Assembly: GCA_023374025.1 (NCBI GenBank)
Contig: SIJG01000165.1
Location: forward strand, 124,001 to 188,000
DNA length: 64,000 nucleotides
Direction of reading: 5' to 3'
Source of the DNA: Heterodera schachtii
Lineage: Eukaryota > Nematoda > Chromadorea > Rhabditida > Heteroderidae
The position numbers and the translations under genes were made by a program. A model generated the notes under the pieces. It did no database searches. It was given only the letters and a program-made list of their open reading frames with translations, and was not told the origin of the DNA. This document shows, one piece after another, positions 10,580 through 20,300 of this stretch. Position 1 is the first letter of the stretch. Each line of letters starts with the position of its first letter.

Positions 10580-13500
10580 TTAATCTCCGCTTCGGCAATG
10601 TCCATTTTTTCCTCCTCCTCTGAAAAATTCATCGTCCCTGATGAAGTTTTTGTTTTTCCCAAAAAATTGTCCTGTTCAAATTCCATGCTTTTTTCTTCAA
10701 AAATCAAAATAGTCATCACATTTAACACATTTTTATAAGCATTTTTGCCGCGCGGAGTTGTTGAAATATTAGGAAGTCCATCCGGTGCTCTGATCAGACG
10801 TTCTAATGGGACGCAAATCGGATCAGCATTTTTCTTATCAGCAGGCGTTACTTTTGCCGAGGATTTGGAAATTTCGAGGATTTGGTAGGGTCCAAAGATA
10901 TTCCACTTTAATTTCTTATGTGTTGAGCGTTTGTTAGCTCCCGGAAAAATAACCATAACGCGTTCGCCTTTTTGGTACTTCTGCAAAGTCACTTTTGGCT
11001 GCGAATTAAACCATTTCTCCATTCGTTCTCTTGATTTGTCCGAATTACTTTTTGCATTTTCCAAAATTTTTAACAAATTTTCACGAAAGAGCTGCAGATA
11101 ACTCTCTTCATCGATTGTGTATGAAGGATTTACAATAAAATTAACATTATCAGACGACGGAAAATTTACTGGCCGGCCAAAAAGTAAATTGTAAGGCGAA
11201 AATCCGGTGGTTTCTGAGGGAGTGATGTTAAAAGCAAATGTGACAAAAGGCAGCCGGTCATCCCAGGACCAGTTTGAATCAGTGGATCTTTTAAGCATAT
11301 TTAAAATTGTTTGATTGGCACGTTCGGCTTGTCCATTGGCATTTGGGTCGTACCCTGCCGTTGTACTCTTTTCCACTCCAAGAATTTGGCTGATCTCTTC
11401 CATTGTTTTATTCACGAATTCAGCGCCCTTGTCGGAATGAATACGTTTTGGTTTGCCAAATACAAGCACCAATTGTTCGACAAATGCCTTCGCGACTGAT
11501 TCGACACTCTTATCGGGAATTGCTGCAGTGATCAAATATTTTGTAAAATGGTCCACCATTACTAAAACATATCGATTTCCCCGTTCTGACATTCCGATTG
11601 ATAAAATGTCCATGCATATTAGCTCAAAAGGTTCCGTTGTGATCACTGGCCTTAATTCTGGCAGATTTGCCCTTGGATTTCGCGTGTGTGCGCAGATCCG
11701 GCATTTCAACACTGCATTTACACAATCCGCCCGCATATTTGGCCAAAAATATTTTTCTGCTAACTGCCCAAAAATCTTTTTGCCGCTTAAATGTCCCGCA
11801 CATTTGCCTTCGTGCCTTTCTTCGATCAGTTTATTTCGGAATTTTTGTGGGACGAAAAGTCGAAGATTACCGTAATTCGAGTCATGGAAATACAGTAGTC
11901 CTTCAATCAGTGTGAATTTATGAATGGTGTCAAAAATTCGCTGACATTCCCGTTTATCTTCTGGCAATTTCCTTTTTTCCAGGAATTCATAAAGGTTTCC
12001 GAGCTCGCTTTCCTTAGTTGCGTTGACCCACTCAATCATTTCCATTTTTGGCACAGAAGCACTTATATTTCCATCGACTTGCTCAACTCTAAAAATTTTC
12101 TCCGCCAATTCACGTGGCTTCAGTGCGCCAGAACGTGAAAGCACATCCGCAATTATGTTTGCCTTTCCTGGGTTGTACTCAATTTCCAAAATAAAACGTG
12201 CACTTAATTCCATTATCCATTTATCGACACGTGCGTTTCCGGTTTCACTTTTGCTTTTAAACATCGGAACCAACGCTTTATGATCGGTTAAGACTTTGGT
12301 GGGAATCATTGTTATGTATTGTGAAAATTTTTTGACGCCGAATCTCACAGCTAATGCTTCTAATTCTGTCGGGCAGTACCGAGATTCAAAATTATTGCAC
12401 TGTCGAGAAGCAAAATATATGGGACGGATCCGATTTTCATTGTCCGACTGACAGAGAACGGCTGAAATCCCCGTTTTACATGCATCTGTCATTATAATAA
12501 ATTTTCTTAATGGATTTTCCATTGCGGCTTTGAAATCAGGGAAATAAAGGACGACTTCTGACAAAATTTTCTCCTTCAATGTAGAAACTGCCTGAATTTC
12601 AGCCTCTCCCATTTGGAATTTCACATCCTTTTTTAGGAGTTTGAACAATGGGGCAGCAACAGAACCAAAAGAATAGATGAATTTTCTATAATATGTCATA
12701 AATCCAAGGAAAGAATGAAGATCTTTCTTCGATTTCGGCACCGGCAATTCCAAAATTGGCTTCGTTTTTTCCGCGTCCATTTTTATGCCATTTCGCGTCA
12801 AAATATGTCCCAAGAATTTGAGTTCTTCAGTGCAAAACTGACACTTTGAAATTTTGATTTTTAATCCAGCTTCCTGGATTTGTTCAAACACAAATTTAAG
12901 ATGTTTCAAATGCTGTTCAAAAGATTCAGAGGCCACAAGTACATCATCGATGTACACAAACACAAAATCATTCAATTTACTCCCAAACAAATGTGACATG
13001 AAGCGTTGAAACGTTGCGACTGCATTGCACAGACCAAAAGGCATTACAGTAAATTCATGTAAGCCAAATTCGGTTGAAAATGCCGTTTTTTCAATTGAAT
13101 TTTCGGCCATTTTAATTTGCCAATAACCAGAAAGAAAATCCAAAGTTGAGAAGAATTTTCGTCCTCCTAGCATTAGAAGAGTCCGTTCTATATTCGGGAG
13201 AGGGAAACAATCCTTTCTCGTGATTGCATTTAGTCTTCTGTAATCAACACAAAAGCGCAAAGATCCGTCTTTTTTGGGCACGATTACAATGGGGCTAGCC
13301 CATGGCGAAATTGAGTGTCGAATAATTCCTCTTCCCAAATAGTCCTGAATCATTGAGGCAACCTTTTCTCTATAGGCGTATGGGACTGGTCTCATCCTTT
13401 GTTTGACAGGGTTTGCTTCGCCGGTGTCAATCTCATGTTTGACCATCTCAGTTTGCGTCAATTCATGGTCATGAAATGCAAAAATTCTCGAAAAATCATT

Positions 13501-16176
13501 TAGCAAATTTTCAAGAATTTCGGAATTCTCTTTGCTCAAAGGGCCAAATTTTGCATTTGACTCCTCATTTTCGGGCTTCGATTTCTCCATTTTAACCTCA
13601 CTGGGTTCTGAGAAAAGCCAAGATTCTCCCAAGCAGTTTTCCACATCGGCAACATCTTCAATTGCTTCCACAACCGCAACCTCTTCATTCTCCTTTAATG
13701 TCAACGCATTTTGGGAACAATTTGTTATGGCTGCAATTGTTTTTCCGCGCCGCTCTTTATTTAGCGACGGTTCAACCCTTAAATCGTTTCTTTCATCGTT
13801 TGGGGAAATGATAAAATCTTTGCCGCTAAATTTTGGTGAAACGGAAAGTTCAACAAATTTTGTTGAGTGAGGTTCGATCAGTGTACTGTAGACAATGCGT
13901 ACATAATCTGATTTATGATCGGCGCATTCAAATTCTATCAGCTCACCATTTTGTGAGTCAAAAAGTTTAAAGCCCAACATTCCCATGGCATTGGTACCAA
14001 AAAGTATTGGCAGGCCAATTGGTGCATCAGTTATGTGAAGTGGGACATCAACTGCTTCACATCCTTTCCTAGTGATTGGGAGGATGATTATGCCATAGCA
14101 CTCAACGATTTTCCCATTGATGTCCACGACATTTCGCGTTTTGGAGAAAATTTTGAGATTTTCGACTTGAAGTGTCGAATTCTCGAGAAGGTATTTGACA
14201 AAACTCGCTTGTACCAGCGAAATTTGCGCCCCGCTGTCCATCATTGAATCAGCTGATTGGTCGTAAATTTCGACCTTTATTGCCATTATTTTGCCGATTG
14301 GAAATGCTTCTTTCTGTCCGGCATCATCTTTTCCATCGCATTTTGTCCAAAATTTTCGGAAAAAATCCAACATTTCAGGTGTATTGCTGATAACACCGGC
14401 ACACTGAACATCGGAAGACTCAATTTGCTTTTCGTTCTGTTCAACCAAGAAATTTTGTTTTAGAAAATTTCGGGATTGCTGGTGTTGCTGGCGCTGCCCA
14501 AACTGATTTTGTTCAGTTTTTTGGCTGACATTCGGATTTGAATGTGTCGGCATTTGTGCTCTATTTGCACCGGTCGCGTTTTGGTTTTGGCCAAAATATC
14601 GATGCTGGTCCTGATCTCCAAAACGCCTAAAGCAATTTTTCGCCACATGTCCCTCTCTTCCACAATTTTGGCACGTGACACGATTTTCATTGAATCTCTG
14701 GAATTTGTTCGGCTCAAATGCGTTTGTGCTGTGTTTGGCCATCGGTCCATCATATTGTCTGTATGGCTGGCTACGGCCAAAATTTTGTTGCGTTCTGTCC
14801 GAATTGGCCCTTCTCGCCGCATTTTGGGTCGTTTCGGCACGAGCAGCTAGAGCTACAAACTCGTCAAAACTCATTCCTGGCCGACGATTTAGCTCCAAAC
14901 TCAAGGCAAGTTCGGCATTATCGAAACTGCGTATTAGATGTTTAATCGAATACTCGTCCGCCAAATTCCGCGTCAATCCCGGATAAGCCCTTCGCACCAG
15001 GCTCACAATTCGGTCGGCCAAATCATCCAGCCCTTCTTTTGGCTTTCGGCGAATGCCTTGCATTAATTCGTCAAATGCTGCCATTTCGTGACAATCTGTC
15101 GCCTCAAGTTGTTGGAGAATGTGCCTTTTTATGTTTTCAAATATAAAAGGTTCGTTGGCCAAAGCCGAATTAAATGCTCGCTCTGCGCGCCCACTGAGTT
15201 TTGATTCCAAGGAATCAATGCGCTTTTTATTCGGCCAATCGCTGGTATACTGTGAAAATTTTTTGAAAAAAGATTTAATACTGTCATTTCCTTCATTGCC
15301 CTTAATGTCCGGCAATTTGTCCAGAATTAAAACGCATTCGAGGCCGTTAAGAGCTGTTTGCTGGGTATTTATTTGAGTTGGAATTTGGTGATTGGATGGT
15401 TGTCGAATTTGGGTCGGTTGCAGCACCTTAGTGTTCGCATTTTCAAACATTTGCTGATTTTGGTAACCCATAGGTGGTGGGGGATGTGGATAGTAAGGCG
15501 CAGGATATCCCCAATAATTTCCCGGAATTGGTGGCTGAACTGGCGGATATACCGCAACTGGTTGCTGAATAACTTGAGGTGGAGGAATGAGAATGCTTGG
15601 GTTGGCCTGGCGCTGGTTAGCAGTCACAGTTTTTTGCAAATTTTGCCGCACAAAATTAGGATTTGCTTGAATATTGGGAGCGTTTTGGCGCGGGTGCTGA
15701 ATATGCAACTCAGGAATAATTTGCTCATTATTTGGCGTTGATGTGCGCAGAAAATTTCGATTTAGAATGTGATGACTGTGATGACCATTATTGTTTTCGT
15801 TCCCAGCTTGCCACAATTCCCTTTCACTGTTTTCTCCCACATTTGGCAAGCGTCTGAAACGCATTCTCAAACCTCCAAGCTGCTGCGTCAAATTCTGTTG
15901 ATTTGCCAAATTTTCCGCGTCTTCTCCATGTCCACTTTGTCTGTTTGCTGGCTCAATGTTCAAAACGGCGTGAAGAATTTGGTCGGAGTTCATGGTGTGT
16001 GCTAAAATTTCGCCATCGTTTAAAGAATTTTCGGCAACCCCAGTGTTAGCGGTGTTAATCGGCCGATTTTCTATATTTTGTGGTTGTTCATTTCCATCAT
16101 TTTGGAGATGCTGGACTGGAGCGGCTTGTTGCATTCTGAGCCTTTGCCTTGTCAGTGGTGGTGAGCGAAAAATCAT
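10534..16176 (-). CDS. gag-pol: E1 Gag-Pol polyprotein
   Basis: 1880 residues in one frame. Residues 1-280 are a Gln/Asn/Pro-rich N-terminus. A retrotransposon Gag domain follows (285-455), then a CCHC knuckle (C502, C505, H510, C515) and an aspartic protease with DSG at 647-649. RT spans about 920-1120 with Asp1013 and YIDD 1075-1078. RNase H has Asp1231, Glu1271/1273, Asp1298 and Asp1344. The integrase has an HHCC finger (H1455, H1462, C1492, C1495), the DD35E triad (D1523, D1582, E1618) and a GPY motif at 1762-1764. Every catalytic residue I looked for is present. Gag packages the RNA, protease cuts the polyprotein, RT/RNase H copy the RNA and integrase inserts the DNA. Gag and Pol share one frame, so no frameshift is needed between them. 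The last ~75 residues, after the integrase, are charged and unassigned. Start ATG at 16176 is the first in frame. Confidence 0.95.
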   Translation of the reverse strand: MIFRSPPLTRQRLRMQQAAPVQHLQNDGNEQPQNIENRPINTANTGVAENSLNDGEILAHTMNSDQILHAVLNIEPANRQSGHGEDAENLANQQNLTQQLGGLRMRFRRLPNVGENSERELWQAGNENNNGHHSHHILNRNFLRTSTPNNEQIIPELHIQHPRQNAPNIQANPNFVRQNLQKTVTANQRQANPSILIPPPQVIQQPVAVYPPVQPPIPGNYWGYPAPYYPHPPPPMGYQNQQMFENANTKVLQPTQIRQPSNHQIPTQINTQQTALNGLECVLILDKLPDIKGNEGNDSIKSFFKKFSQYTSDWPNKKRIDSLESKLSGRAERAFNSALANEPFIFENIKRHILQQLEATDCHEMAAFDELMQGIRRKPKEGLDDLADRIVSLVRRAYPGLTRNLADEYSIKHLIRSFDNAELALSLELNRRPGMSFDEFVALAARAETTQNAARRANSDRTQQNFGRSQPYRQYDGPMAKHSTNAFEPNKFQRFNENRVTCQNCGREGHVAKNCFRRFGDQDQHRYFGQNQNATGANRAQMPTHSNPNVSQKTEQNQFGQRQQHQQSRNFLKQNFLVEQNEKQIESSDVQCAGVISNTPEMLDFFRKFWTKCDGKDDAGQKEAFPIGKIMAIKVEIYDQSADSMMDSGAQISLVQASFVKYLLENSTLQVENLKIFSKTRNVVDINGKIVECYGIIILPITRKGCEAVDVPLHITDAPIGLPILFGTNAMGMLGFKLFDSQNGELIEFECADHKSDYVRIVYSTLIEPHSTKFVELSVSPKFSGKDFIISPNDERNDLRVEPSLNKERRGKTIAAITNCSQNALTLKENEEVAVVEAIEDVADVENCLGESWLFSEPSEVKMEKSKPENEESNAKFGPLSKENSEILENLLNDFSRIFAFHDHELTQTEMVKHEIDTGEANPVKQRMRPVPYAYREKVASMIQDYLGRGIIRHSISPWASPIVIVPKKDGSLRFCVDYRRLNAITRKDCFPLPNIERTLLMLGGRKFFSTLDFLSGYWQIKMAENSIEKTAFSTEFGLHEFTVMPFGLCNAVATFQRFMSHLFGSKLNDFVFVYIDDVLVASESFEQHLKHLKFVFEQIQEAGLKIKISKCQFCTEELKFLGHILTRNGIKMDAEKTKPILELPVPKSKKDLHSFLGFMTYYRKFIYSFGSVAAPLFKLLKKDVKFQMGEAEIQAVSTLKEKILSEVVLYFPDFKAAMENPLRKFIIMTDACKTGISAVLCQSDNENRIRPIYFASRQCNNFESRYCPTELEALAVRFGVKKFSQYITMIPTKVLTDHKALVPMFKSKSETGNARVDKWIMELSARFILEIEYNPGKANIIADVLSRSGALKPRELAEKIFRVEQVDGNISASVPKMEMIEWVNATKESELGNLYEFLEKRKLPEDKRECQRIFDTIHKFTLIEGLLYFHDSNYGNLRLFVPQKFRNKLIEERHEGKCAGHLSGKKIFGQLAEKYFWPNMRADCVNAVLKCRICAHTRNPRANLPELRPVITTEPFELICMDILSIGMSERGNRYVLVMVDHFTKYLITAAIPDKSVESVAKAFVEQLVLVFGKPKRIHSDKGAEFVNKTMEEISQILGVEKSTTAGYDPNANGQAERANQTILNMLKRSTDSNWSWDDRLPFVTFAFNITPSETTGFSPYNLLFGRPVNFPSSDNVNFIVNPSYTIDEESYLQLFRENLLKILENAKSNSDKSRERMEKWFNSQPKVTLQKYQKGERVMVIFPGANKRSTHKKLKWNIFGPYQILEISKSSAKVTPADKKNADPICVPLERLIRAPDGLPNISTTPRGKNAYKNVLNVMTILIFEEKSMEFEQDNFLGKTKTSSGTMNFSEEEEKMDIAEAEIKWTMRSAVAHLHTKH

Positions 16177-16440
16177 CCGAATTTATCAACACGAGATAGA
16201 ACAACAATGATCAGTTTTAAAGCAACACGAGCTTTTAACAAAATTCGATAATTCGGTGAGCACAACACGAGTGCTTTTAATTGGCGAGCAGAAAGTTGTA
16301 AGGTCGGCAAAAGTACGCCGAATGATGCTTTAAACCCAACACGAGGGTATATAAAATCACTTTTTCCACTTGATTTCACACAAAAAATTTTATGGCCGAT
16401 ATTATCCTTTAATGAATTGTCGCCACTAAGCCAAACCTTT
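16177..16440 (-). other. E1 5' leader with periodic CAACACGAG motifs
   Basis: Untranslated leader between the primer site and the Gag start. On the plus strand CAACACGAG occurs at 16187, 16223, 16263 and 16337 (spacings 36, 40 and 74 bp, about 1:1:2). The copies lie beside GCTTTTAA-like words. These could be packaging or Gag-binding sites, or protein-binding sites like the repeated insulator sites in the leader of Drosophila gypsy. Function is inference; the repeats are seen directly. Confidence 0.6.
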
Positions 16441-16456
16441 GTCGCCAGGAGCGCCA
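16441..16456 (-). other. E1 primer-binding site
   Basis: Minus strand, directly after the 5' LTR: TGGCGCTCCTGGCGAC. It begins with TGG, as expected for pairing to the CCA end of a tRNA. The first 12 bases equal the E3 site. I do not name the tRNA. Confidence 0.75.
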
Positions 16457-16848
16457 AGTTGGAAAATACAAACAAAATTGGATGGGGATGGGTTGTCTCT
16501 TTTCCCAAATAGCAATTGGAGTCAAAACACAATTATATGTCAGCACCTGTTTAAAACAAATTCGCAAACACTTTAATAAATAAACGAAACAAAATAATTT
16601 ACGACGATAAATTTCAAACTGCAAACAATAATTTAAAAGTCGAGACCACAGCAATAAATTTGATGAAATCAGCGTCCAAAGAAATTCAAAAAACAAAAGA
16701 AGAGAAGACAATAAAACAAAACGAAAAAAGAGAACAGTAACTGAAAAAAACACAATATTTAGGTCCATAACAAGAAAGAAAGACAGAACGCCAATAAATA
16801 ATTATAATTTAAAACATAAAAGAGGTCAAAAGTCAATTAAGTACCACA
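16457..16848 (-). repeat. E1 5' LTR
   Basis: 392 bp, matching 9164-9556 except for one A in a homopolymer. It should hold the promoter and RNA start. I could not place a TATA box with confidence. Confidence 0.93.
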
Positions 16849-16852
16849 GCAC
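16849..16852. repeat. E1 target-site duplication (GCAC), right
   Basis: Partner of 9160-9163. Confidence 0.85.
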
Positions 16853-16918
16853 ATTTATCATATTTATATATCTTTTAGTGACTGTTTTTGCCATCATTAG
16901 TGCACATACATTTTGCAA

Positions 16919-17325
16919 ACATTTTTGTTTACATAAATGAAACAAATTAAACTAATTATATATTTTACTCAACATATTTTTGCATAATATCGCATGTAGA
17001 AAATTAATTTTAAAATAATATTTTATGCTTTTTTTAACAACATCTTTAACTGATTTAAATTTCCTTGCAACGCTGTAAAATTTTGGATGTACTTCCTAAA
17101 AGTCATTGTTTAGAACATTATTTCTTAACATTGGAGATTTAATTTAGTAATTTTTTCAGTATGTTGAGTTGTCAATTTTCATTAAATAGAATAATTTAAC
17201 CACATATAATCATCAAACTTTCTGTTTTTCTATTTAAAATAAAATTCATACTCGTGCTCATTTGAAAGTGTATTAGAATTCGGTGAAATAGATATTTTTT
17301 TAATTTCTTTAATAAAAAAAACTTT
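16919..17325 (-). repeat. Dispersed inverted repeat, arm 2
   Basis: Reverse complement of 5036-5645 without the 235-bp segment of arm 1. The match starts at the ATTTTTGTTTACATAAATG block and runs to the A-run near 17320. It lies about 65 bp beyond the right end of E1. Confidence 0.8.
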
Positions 17326-20300
17326 TCAATTTTGCTTATTTTATTTTGTAGTTAAATAAACATGACAAGATTATTTAAATGAATTCAATGATTTAATAAT
17401 TCCCTATTGGATTTTACCACATTTGTAAAATAAAAATATAAATTATTGAAATGTTTACTTTTATTTATGACCCTAGATGGAGGAAATTAACACTTTTTTT
17501 AATTAGTTTTATATTTTCTTATATTATTTATAATATTTTATACATAAATTATTTTGTGATTTACAAAGAATAAATAATTCATTAAAATTTATCATAAGAA
17601 TTTCCTTAGTTTCTTTATTTCTTTTTATAAATATTTATAAAAAGCATAAAATATTTTTGAATTTGAATGAGTTTCGCCTAATTTGCTTATTATTTGTTTA
17701 ATATAAGAGATCTATTTCAATTGTTCACTGGAGCGGTTTTGTTTCACGCTGCTTGAGTGAAGCTTAATTTATTAATATTAAAATGGAGTCTTTGTTGTCT
17801 GCTTGTTATGTTGTCATTTCCATCTTTATACTGTATATTTTGTTTTTTTAATGTTTTTTTTAATTTACCAATACATAATGTAGTTGGGTTATGCGACTTT
17901 TTGTTCCAATACGAATGCATACATAAAATATTTTCTAATTATTAAATTTAATTATAGCTTTTTTTAGAATGCATGTCTTTTAGTTTCTATTTAACTGTAT
18001 ATTTTCTTTCATTACATATATATATTTTTTAATTTGTTTCTAAAAACAGAATTTAAATTATTGAATATGAAAAAATTAATATATTAATAGTCATTTCAAA
18101 ATAATGATTTTCAATTTTAAAGCTGAATACAACATTGAATAAATTTTATTAAATAATAATTTGTACATAAGCATTTATTTTATCAATAAGATTATTATGT
18201 TTGTGACATACAAAAAATAGAACCCCAACACAAGGCGCTTATTGGAATAATAATTTGCCATTTTAATTTGAATAAAATCTCGAATAAAATAATGGAAAAT
18301 TAAAAAATAAAATACAATTTTTCATAATATGGTAAATATGAAGAAGGTTTATATGGATAAAAAACAATGAAAAATGTAAAATATGTCGCAATTTATAAAA
18401 CAAAAACTATTCTTTAAAATTTGAACTAAAATATTTCATTTCCAACAAATATTCAAAAAATATGTTAAATAGTTATATAAGCTTATTTGAATAATTATTT
18501 TTTGATTAAATTTGAAAATATTTAAAAATTATGATTTTCTGTAAAAGAGGAAAAATTAAACAAAAATTTATTAAAAAAATAATTTTATTAATAATTATTG
18601 AAAATTTAAAAAACCTTTTACGCTCAGGAAATTTGCATCAATTAGAGAAAACACCTATAACTATATGACTTATATAACAAAAAAATTTTTTTATTAATGT
18701 GCTTCTGAAGATGTAAGTTATAACTTTTGACGAAATCTTTTAAAAATGTGTTATTTTGTGAAACTTTATTAATAAAAATAATTTTTTATATTTGTCATAA
18801 AACAATTTCTATAACCTAACATTATAATTTCAAAATATACAAGGGTGAACCATAAATCTTTATGAATTTTATAAAATTATTCTTTTTACAAAAAGCAAAG
18901 TGGAGAAATAAATATCTGTTATAGAAAATTAATTTTGTTCATTTGAAATAATTTAGATCGAAATAAAATAATATTTTCTAAACAATATATTAACAAAAGA
19001 ATTAATAAAAACAAAACTTTAATATTTAGATTAAAATAATAATATTCGAAATGCATATAACTAAAATAGTTAACTAAAAAATCAATTTTACGCTAATTTA
19101 GATAATTTTTTCATTAAGCCTAATCAATTACAAATTCATACATTTTTATAAAGTATTTAGATTCTTATGATGTTTACGAATATTTCCATGATAGGTTATA
19201 CATTTCCTTGTAATTATATGTAATAAATGTAATGGAACGTAATACGCATCAGTAAGATTTTTTAACTTATTTTAATCCACTTATTTTATTCATTAACTTC
19301 AATCATAAAATAGTACATCAGGTACATTCGTTTTGATAATTTATTTTTATTAAACTATGATTCATTTTAAAATGTCCTTTTTGTTAAATTTATTAAACAT
19401 TCAAAAAATGTTAAAATGTAAATCTACTTCTTTTATTTTATTACAGTATATACATTTAAGACAAATTTTTTTATGAGTTCATGCAAATAATTAGCACATA
19501 ATTTGCATGTAATTATCATTAGAGACTTTAATTGATGAAGTTTAAAAAAATTTGTTTTTAAATTTTTATTTTTGTACTGTTCTGAATTATCTTCTTCGCT
19601 CATGCTAAGAATGGTCCTCTCGGCAGTTTTCCGGTGGTGTGAACAGCGATCAAAACAAAACGGTCAAAAGACAAACTTTGCGGTTTGCTGACAAATTTGT
19701 TGTACAATTTCAAATGATTTTTAACTCTAAGTTTTTGAATTGTTATTGTTTAAATATTATTTGTTTAATTTTGGCTATATTTAAAGTATTATTTAATTAT
19801 TGAATGATATAAATGCAGATTCGTTTATTCATTATTGTTTTTATTTCCAATAAAAATTTAAAAAATAAAATTTCAATTCATTAGTGTGTTTTATTCCACA
19901 ATTTTGTTTTTCTTGTTTAAATTTAGGTAATTCCTGAGTTTAATTATGTAGCAGAATTTGCAATCATTTATTTATTACATGAATTTTTCTCATTTAGAAC
20001 AGTTTTGAAATTATTATTTTAATTAAAATTTAGAAAATGAATTTCCGACCAATGGTTAATTGACTTCATTAGTCGCACAATTAAATTTTTCAATAAAATT
20101 ATTATTGGGATTGAAAAAGACACATCCTCTACCATATCCCCACCACTCTCATACTTTTGGCACTTTAAATTTTAAATAAATACTAATGTTTAATTTTCAT
20201 ATCATTATCTACAATTATTTATAATTTAGAAATGTTTTATTTTGAATGTCATGCCGTTTTTTCAAGAGCTTCCACAGTGAAACCAAGAACTGGATTTTCG

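Larger units (their letters stand above)
9164..16848 (-). mobile_element. E1: complete Gypsy-class LTR retrotransposon
   Basis: A 7685-bp element read on the minus strand: 5' LTR 16848-16457, primer site, leader, Gag-Pol 16176-10534, a third frame 10579-9656, polypurine tract, 3' LTR 9556-9164, all flanked by a GCAC duplication. Domain order Gag, zinc knuckle, protease, RT, RNase H, integrase (RT before integrase) defines Metaviridae (Ty3/Gypsy). The LTRs differ only by one A in a homopolymer as far as I can see by eye, and the long frame is intact, so the insertion is recent and possibly active. The extra 3' frame sits where errantivirus-like elements carry env but does not look like an envelope protein. 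Confidence 0.95.

Noticed and set aside
14460..14840. 126-codon minus frame inside E1 Gag-Pol
   Set aside because: Overlaps the zinc-knuckle region in another frame, no motif; a shadow of the real frame.
15358..15741. 127-codon plus frame opposite E1 Gag
   Set aside because: Antisense shadow of the Pro/Gln-rich Gag region.
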